Positions 5,887 to 10,011 of a DNA stretch of 10,011 bases are shown here, piece after piece. Origin of the DNA: Candidatus Bipolaricaulota bacterium. Its GTDB lineage: Bacteria; Bipolaricaulota; Bipolaricaulia; UBA7950; UBA9294. The position numbers were made by a program, and so were the translations under genes. Position 1 is the stretch's first letter. Each line of letters opens with the position of its first letter. The stretch lies in assembly GCA_021163015.1 (NCBI GenBank), contig JAGGXO010000171.1, positions 1 through 10,011 of the forward strand, written 5' to 3'. Below the pieces are notes generated by a model. It saw only the letters and a program-made list of their open reading frames with translations. It made no database searches and was not told the DNA's origin.

Positions 5887-7218
5887 ATGAAGCGCTGGGT
5901 ATTTGCTGCCGCGATCGTTGTGTTGCTGATCCCTTCGCTTGCCGCGTTCGGCGAGGGAGGAGAGGTGTTCCATCTCGCCATCGATGGTTCGATTAACCCG
6001 GCGAGCAAGGACTTCGTCGTTCGAGCCATAGCGCAGGCAGAGGATGAAGGGGCATCGCTTCTCATTATCGAGCTAAACACTCCCGGGGGATTGGGCGAGT
6101 CGATGCGCGATATCGTGATGGCGGAACTGGCATCGACCGTGCCGATCGCTGTCTTTGTCGGGCCGGCCGGCGCACGCGCCGCTTCAGCGGGTGTCTTGAT
6201 CACGCTAGCGGCAGATATTGCGGCAATGGCACCGGGAACGAACATCGGCGCAGCACATCCGGTCGATCTCATTTCCGGGGGAACGAGCACTGACGAGACG
6301 ATGACCGAGAAGATCACCAATGACGCTGTTGCGTTCGCGAAGTCGGTAGCGCAGGAGCGCGGACGTAACATTGAATGGGCGGAAGCAGCGGTGCGCGAGT
6401 CTAGCTCTCTCACTGCAACAGAAGCACTCGACCAGGGGGTGATCGATCTCCTCGCCGATGACGTTCCAGACTTGCTGCAACGCCTCGACGGATATACGCT
6501 CCCAAGCGGCATCACCCTGCACACGGCTGGTCTCACTGTTAAGGAGATTCGAGCAACACTGCGGGAACGGCTCCTGTCGTACCTCACCGATCCAAACGTC
6601 GTCTACGTGTTGTTCATCCTGGGCCTCGTCGGGCTGGTCTACGAGTTCTTCCATCCGGGGGTCGGACTGGGCTTAGCCATGGGCGGCATCTGTCTGGTAC
6701 TGGCGTTCCTTGGGCTCCAGGTTCTTCCAGTGAACATCGTGGGTGTGCTCCTTATCCTCTTCGGTACGGGGCTGATGATCCTGGATGCGTTCACCCCCAC
6801 GCACGGAATACTGACAATGGGAGGGGTGGCCTCGCTCCTCATCGGATCGTTCGCCCTGTTTAACATACACGATCGGGCGATCGGTCTTTCCTGGGTGACG
6901 ATCGTTCTCGTCGTAGGCACGACGACTGCCCTGTTCGTGTTCATCATCTCCAAGGCGCTCCTCATTCAGCGCAAGGCACCGGCCATCGGAACCAAATCCC
7001 TTATCGGAATGAAGGGAGCGGCCAAGATTAGCATCAACCCTGAGGGAACGGTCTTCGTAAACGGTGAATATTGGAGAGCGCGCTCACTTGAGGGGAGGAT
7101 CCCTCCCGGTGAAGAGATCAGCGTTGTGGGGATGGAGGGGCGAACGCTCCTCGTGCGTCGTGTGCACGAACACCGTCCTTCAAGCGAGGTTTCGCGCAAC
7201 ACAGGACAGACGAAATGA
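5887..7218 (+). CDS. nfeD: NfeD-family membrane-bound serine protease, full-length
   Basis: A 443-aa NfeD protein from ATG 5887. It has a signal sequence or first span (1-22), a ClpP-like serine protease domain (about 25-200), a multi-span membrane block (spans near 236-256, 260-277, 281-302, 305-327 and 337-357) and a C-terminal OB-fold (about 368-425). The protease shows NTPGG (65-69), nucleophile S100 in ARAASAG and a likely lysine base K142 in EKITNDA, matching the Ser-Lys dyad known for the archaeal homologue from Pyrococcus. Such proteins cleave hydrophobic regions of stomatin-like SPFH partners and are linked to membrane quality control. No SPFH gene follows here; instead a membrane zinc-ribbon gene overlaps its stop as ATGA. 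The frame is open upstream to 5791, but ATG 5887 begins a normal signal sequence (MKRWVFAAAIVV). Confidence 0.94.
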   Translation: MKRWVFAAAIVVLLIPSLAAFGEGGEVFHLAIDGSINPASKDFVVRAIAQAEDEGASLLIIELNTPGGLGESMRDIVMAELASTVPIAVFVGPAGARAASAGVLITLAADIAAMAPGTNIGAAHPVDLISGGTSTDETMTEKITNDAVAFAKSVAQERGRNIEWAEAAVRESSSLTATEALDQGVIDLLADDVPDLLQRLDGYTLPSGITLHTAGLTVKEIRATLRERLLSYLTDPNVVYVLFILGLVGLVYEFFHPGVGLGLAMGGICLVLAFLGLQVLPVNIVGVLLILFGTGLMILDAFTPTHGILTMGGVASLLIGSFALFNIHDRAIGLSWVTIVLVVGTTTALFVFIISKALLIQRKAPAIGTKSLIGMKGAAKISINPEGTVFVNGEYWRARSLEGRIPPGEEISVVGMEGRTLLVRRVHEHRPSSEVSRNTGQTK

Positions 7219-7568
7219 TGAGACAGATCGTCATTATCGCGGCAACCGCTGCTGTAATTGTCCTTCTTGTTGGGATCTTGGCCGCGATCATCCATCTTGA
7301 GAGGGCAGGGATAACAGTTAACGTGACCGGAAGTGTCGGGCTGGAGAACGCGACCGGGGGGATAGACCTGTCCATGCCTCAGCCTGTGAACTTAGTGGCG
7401 ACCGGACCGGAGAACCAACCCGTTCCCGCCGATCTATCGATCTTTCGCTGCCCGAAGTGCGGCGGTACGATGCTCCCAGTAAGGTTTAATGTGATAAACG
7501 GCGAGATTACCTGGAAGTGTACGAAGTGTGGATACACAATCAAGGGAGATGGAGAGCAGAGCCCTTAG
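7215..7568 (+). CDS. Single-span membrane protein with C-terminal zinc ribbon
   Basis: A 117-aa protein. Residues 5-27 form one strong hydrophobic span. A Gly/Asn/Pro-rich linker (30-75) follows, then a zinc ribbon with two cysteine knuckles: CPKC (79-82) and CTKC (102-105), each followed by Gly. Four cysteines in this spacing would bind one zinc. The ATG at 7215 overlaps the nfeD TGA as ATGA, with AGGA eight bases upstream, so it is almost surely translated with nfeD. A second in-frame ATG at 7218 could also be used. I do not recognise the family. The pairing suggests an accessory to the NfeD protease, but this is inferred from position only. Its stop lies five bases from the stop of the convergent PLD gene, and I see no terminator between them. 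Confidence 0.82.
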   Translation: MMRQIVIIAATAAVIVLLVGILAAIIHLERAGITVNVTGSVGLENATGGIDLSMPQPVNLVATGPENQPVPADLSIFRCPKCGGTMLPVRFNVINGEITWKCTKCGYTIKGDGEQSP

Positions 7569-7573
7569 ACATC

Positions 7574-8671
7574 TCATCCTCCTGGTAGTCGCCCTCCGCG
7601 CCAGAGCTTCTGAAAGAACGCTTCATAGGGAGCGGCCACATTGGGAGCATCGATGAATGCGATGTCTGTCTCGTTGTTCTTGGATAGCGAGTAGTAATTC
7701 CAGTTGGTAGATCCAAGGAGCGTTGTCCTCTGGTCGATGAGCACGAGCTTGGCATGCGTTGTTATCTTGGGATCGTCCATGCGCACTTCTACACCGTGAT
7801 CCGATAGATATCGCGCAGCCTGTAGGTTTGCCTCTCTCTCGGATTCGTAGAATGCACAGTCGTCCATGAACACGCGAACATCCAAACCACGCGAAGATGC
7901 GGAGATGAGCGCATCGAGGATGTCGTTTGTGTTGCTCTTCTGATACTGCGGATAATGAGAAATGCGGTACATTACCACGTGAATCGATTCGCGCGCTCCT
8001 GCGATGAGCTTGAGAAGAACCGCAGGGTAGTTCTCAGTGTCCACTGTCTCTGGAAGCGGGACAATCAGCTGCCCGTCTGCTGAGATGGAATCTGTGGCCA
8101 GCTTCACCGCACCGGGAAAGAGGGTTCCCGCCCACAGGCGGTCAAAGTAGGAGGCGAAAACCTCACCGACCACGGGATCATCGATCGACACATCCGCCTG
8201 CTCCTGGTCATAGAAGGAGTGCTCGTTCCAATTAGTCGAGCCGAGGATGACGATACGCCGATCGAGGACGGCGAGTTTGGCGTGCGTGGTCACCGATGGA
8301 TCGTCGAAGCGAGCAGAAATTCCACATGAACGCAGGTAATCGATTGTCGGCCGGTTCTTCTCCGTGATCGATGGCGCCCAATCGCTTTCATCGAGTAGCA
8401 CGCGCACACTGACACCGCGGCCCGCCGCAGCGACGATAGCATCCCACAGGCTCTTCTCGTCAAGCTCCGCATTGGAGAGGAGAATATCGAGCGAGCTATC
8501 CGCCGAAGCGATAGAATCCTGCAGGTGCTCGCAGTACGTGCAGCTTCCGATCGTACCGATCAAGGGAAGAATAGTGGTCTGCGCGCTGGCCATGCTTGAA
8601 CCGATCACAGCAAGGATGGCTGCGACAATCACCACCCATATCTGTCTTTCACGTTGTATTGTCATCATCAT
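7574..8671 (-). CDS. Exported phospholipase D-like protein with two HKD motifs
   Basis: A 365-aa member of the phospholipase D/nuclease superfamily. A signal peptide covers residues 1-30 (positive QRER, hydrophobic core, SMASA before QTT). Two homologous halves each carry a complete HxK(x4)D active site with a following GSTNWN: H130, K132, D137 and H306, K308, D313. Both sets are intact, so a working pseudo-dimeric phosphodiesterase acting outside the cytoplasm is expected. Whether it cleaves phospholipid or nucleic acid cannot be told. A CTYC pair (C44, C47) soon after the signal peptide, with C116 and C271, could form disulphides. Three ATG codons in a row open the gene (8671, 8668, 8665) and none has a Shine-Dalgarno; the TAGAAT box ten bases upstream suggests a near-leaderless transcript. 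It is divergent from the Lon-like gene. Confidence 0.92.
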   Translation of the reverse strand: MMMTIQRERQIWVVIVAAILAVIGSSMASAQTTILPLIGTIGSCTYCEHLQDSIASADSSLDILLSNAELDEKSLWDAIVAAAGRGVSVRVLLDESDWAPSITEKNRPTIDYLRSCGISARFDDPSVTTHAKLAVLDRRIVILGSTNWNEHSFYDQEQADVSIDDPVVGEVFASYFDRLWAGTLFPGAVKLATDSISADGQLIVPLPETVDTENYPAVLLKLIAGARESIHVVMYRISHYPQYQKSNTNDILDALISASSRGLDVRVFMDDCAFYESEREANLQAARYLSDHGVEVRMDDPKITTHAKLVLIDQRTTLLGSTNWNYYSLSKNNETDIAFIDAPNVAAPYEAFFQKLWRGGRLPGG

Positions 8672-8683
8672 CTGCGCTAGAAT
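8654..8683 (+). promoter_or_regulatory. Candidate promoter for the Lon-like gene
   Basis: TTGTAT (8654-8659), an 18-base spacer and TAGAAT (8678-8683). Transcription would start near 8690, just before the GGAGG Shine-Dalgarno at 8691-8695 that serves ATG 8704. The -35 match is weak and the -10 is good. Confidence 0.45.
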
Positions 8684-8689
8684 TCTAGC
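8676..8689. promoter_or_regulatory. 14-base palindrome carrying -10 boxes on both strands
   Basis: GCTAGAATTCTAGC is a perfect palindrome in the 32-base gap between the divergent PLD and Lon-like genes. Each strand reads TAGAAT, five of six bases of the -10 consensus (plus strand 8678-8683, minus strand 8687-8682), with two bases shared. It may be a symmetric bidirectional promoter core, an operator for a dimeric regulator, or both. Confidence 0.5.
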
Positions 8690-8711
8690 CGGAGGAACAC
8701 TAAATGGTCAA
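8682..8711 (-). promoter_or_regulatory. Candidate promoter for the PLD-like gene
   Basis: On the minus strand: TTGACC (8711-8706, five of six to consensus), an 18-base spacer and TAGAAT (8687-8682, five of six). The start point would fall near 8675, about four bases before ATG 8671. The -35 box lies over the first codons of the Lon-like gene. Confidence 0.5.
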
Positions 8712-9933
8712 AGAATTAAATGCAGATCAACTACGTCGCACATGCGACCCTAAGGGTTTCGGCTTTGAGACCACGGCAGAGGTGGAGCCGCTCGACCGCA
8801 TCATCGGCCAAGATAGGGCGATCGAAGCGCTGAGGCTCGGTCTTGGGATAAAGGATCGCAAGAATCGCTACAACATCTATGTCGCTGGCGGAACAGGAAC
8901 TGGGAAGATGTCCGCAGTGGAGTACTTCCTCAGCCACGCCAGCAAGGACGAACCCACTCCGCCCGATCTCTGTTACGTGCACAACTTCGAGAACCCGTAC
9001 AACCCGCACTACTTAGAACTGACCGCAGGAATGGGGGTGCAGCTGCGAGACGACATGCAGCACCTCATAACGCGCCTGAAGGTAGAAATTCCCAAGGTAT
9101 TTGAGTCTGACGAGTTCAAGGCGCGTAGCAAGCGGATAAACGAGCGCTTCACCGAGAAGCGATCCGCCCTGTCTGACGCAATGGAGGAGAAGGCACGCGA
9201 GCTTGGATTTGCCATTCAGCGCACGCCGATCGGGATCAACACCCTCCCGCTGCAGGAAAAGGGAGAGCCGTTGAGCCAGGAGGAATACGCAGCACTCTCG
9301 GAAGAGAAACGGGCGGAGATACGCGAGAAACAAAGCAAGGTCCAGACGATCATCCAGGAGAACCTGCAGGCCATGGCTCGCATCGAGGAGGAACGCGAGG
9401 AAGAGATTAAGAAGCTGGCAAAAGAGGCTGTCCTATTCACCATCGAACCGCGCTTCAATCAGCTCAAGGAGCGCTATGGAACGCTGGAGCGTGTCGTCGG
9501 CTTTCTTGAAGACGCCAAGCACGATATCGTGGAGAACCTAGGCCAGTTCAAGGACGGCGGGAAGGACACCGCTCCCAAGGGACCGCTCCCGTTTCCCATG
9601 CCCCAGACCGATCCGTTCAAACGCTACTACGTCAACGTGTTGGTCGATAATTCCAAGACCGAAGGTGCCCCGGTCATAGTTGAACAAAACGCCACGTATA
9701 CCAACCTGTTCGGCTCGATCGAACGCCGCGTGCAGATGGGCGTTGCGATCACCGACTTCAGTATGATCAAGCCCGGGTCGCTTCACCGCGCGAACGGCGG
9801 TTACCTAGTACTGAACGCCAATAACCTGTTCCGCGTCGGCCTCTCGTGGGAGGCGTTGAAGATTGCGATCAAGCGGCGCGAGATCAGGATCGAGGACCCG
9901 TTACAGATGCTCGTCTACGCCACAAGCGAGTGA
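8704..9933 (+). CDS. Lon-like AAA protease (COG1067 type), N-terminal half, ended by an in-frame TGA
   Basis: The first 409 residues of an ATP-dependent protease of the Lon-like, AAA_32-containing family, whose members run to about 780-820 aa with a Ser-Lys Lon protease domain at the C-terminus. ATG 8704 has GGAGG eight bases upstream. Visible parts: a conserved N-terminal IIGQDRAIEALRLGLGI block (33-49), Walker A GGTGTGKMS (62-70), a YVHNFENPYNP block (91-101), a long charged coiled-coil insert (about 185-270), and the IERRVQMG...SLHRANGGYLVL block (339-370) followed by WEALK (382-386). Two oddities: Met69 after the Walker A lysine, and NANN (371-374) where I expect an acidic Walker B-like position. 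The frame stops at TGA 9931-9933, but family sequence resumes at once in the same frame. It may be a pseudogene, a recoded stop or a sequence error. Confidence 0.88.
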   Translation: MVKELNADQLRRTCDPKGFGFETTAEVEPLDRIIGQDRAIEALRLGLGIKDRKNRYNIYVAGGTGTGKMSAVEYFLSHASKDEPTPPDLCYVHNFENPYNPHYLELTAGMGVQLRDDMQHLITRLKVEIPKVFESDEFKARSKRINERFTEKRSALSDAMEEKARELGFAIQRTPIGINTLPLQEKGEPLSQEEYAALSEEKRAEIREKQSKVQTIIQENLQAMARIEEEREEEIKKLAKEAVLFTIEPRFNQLKERYGTLERVVGFLEDAKHDIVENLGQFKDGGKDTAPKGPLPFPMPQTDPFKRYYVNVLVDNSKTEGAPVIVEQNATYTNLFGSIERRVQMGVAITDFSMIKPGSLHRANGGYLVLNANNLFRVGLSWEALKIAIKRREIRIEDPLQMLVYATSE

Positions 9934-10011
9934 TTGAAGCCAGAGCCGGTCCCGTTTCACATGAAGATTGTCATCATCGGCAACCCGCAGATCTATCAGC
10001 TTCTGCATTAC
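9934..10011 (+). pseudogene. In-frame continuation of the Lon-like gene after TGA, 3' partial
   Basis: Directly after TGA 9931-9933 the same frame reads LKPEPVPFHMKIVIIGN and on to the window end with no further stop (26 codons). This corresponds to the (L/I)xPEPIPL..KVVLIG segment that follows the AAA block in this protease family, so it belongs to the same gene. There is no plausible new start with a ribosome site; ATG 9961 lacks a Shine-Dalgarno and would begin mid-domain. Confidence 0.75.

Noticed and set aside
9931..9960. TGA read as selenocysteine through a SECIS hairpin
   Set aside because: A short stem with GGTC in its loop exists, but the upper-stem geometry is poor, the family has no known Sec site here, and no sel genes are visible. 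Kept only as an alternative in the TGA finding.
1..10011. Alternative genetic code with TGA as sense
   Set aside because: NfeD, RecQ's neighbours and the 186-aa gene end at TGA or TAA at the expected lengths, with ATGA overlaps that make sense only if TGA is a stop.
1..10011. CRISPR array, insertion sequence, prophage or defence island
   Set aside because: No regularly spaced repeats, transposase, integrase or phage genes are visible. The exported PLD protein has a signal peptide and no defence-type neighbours.

Overview
The window is ordinary bacterial chromosome, densely coded on both strands, with a G+C content by eye a little above half. It shows no phage, plasmid or insertion-sequence genes. 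Gene content (YebC/TACO1, RecQ with an HTH_40 tail, full-length NfeD, a Lon-like AAA protease, exported phospholipase D-like and 5'-nucleotidase-like proteins) indicates a free-living bacterium. I cannot place it in a phylum. Two exported proteins with no recognised family hint at a diderm envelope, but weakly.

Layout: (1) 1-1173, plus strand: a 5'-partial YebC-family gene followed 15 bases later by a small membrane protein. This unit ends at a strong intrinsic terminator (1235-1259) that lies inside the opposing gene. (2) 5773-1170, minus strand, in transcription order: HAD phosphatase/mutase, RecQ helicase, a secreted 186-aa protein of unknown function, and a membrane-anchored 5'-nucleotidase-type metallophosphatase that starts by an ATGA overlap with the gene before it. 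(3) 5887-7568, plus strand: full-length NfeD membrane protease and a membrane zinc-ribbon protein, also joined by an ATGA overlap. (4) 8671-7574, minus strand: exported two-HKD phospholipase D-like protein, convergent with (3). (5) 8704 to the window end, plus strand: a Lon-like AAA protease, divergent from (4) across only 32 bases.

Most genes have a clear Shine-Dalgarno sequence. Three do not (the 186-aa protein, NfeD and the PLD protein). Each of these has a TANNNT box 9-10 bases before its ATG and a TTG-type -35 box 17-18 bases further up, a layout that fits near-leaderless transcripts. The PLD/Lon-like divergent pair appears to share one 14-base palindrome that carries a -10 box on each strand.

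The most unusual structure is at 2058-2166. Three perfect-stem hairpins are tiled end to end, with two diverged direct copies of a ~22-base unit, inside the reading frame at the 5' end of the metallophosphatase gene. It looks like a palindromic repeat element read through in frame. The other notable anomaly is an in-frame TGA at 9931-9933 in the Lon-like gene, after which recognisable family sequence continues in the same frame. The YebC N-terminus at 1-75 also fails to match its family. Both of these last anomalies lie within about 80 bases of a window end, so sequence error near a contig end has to be considered.
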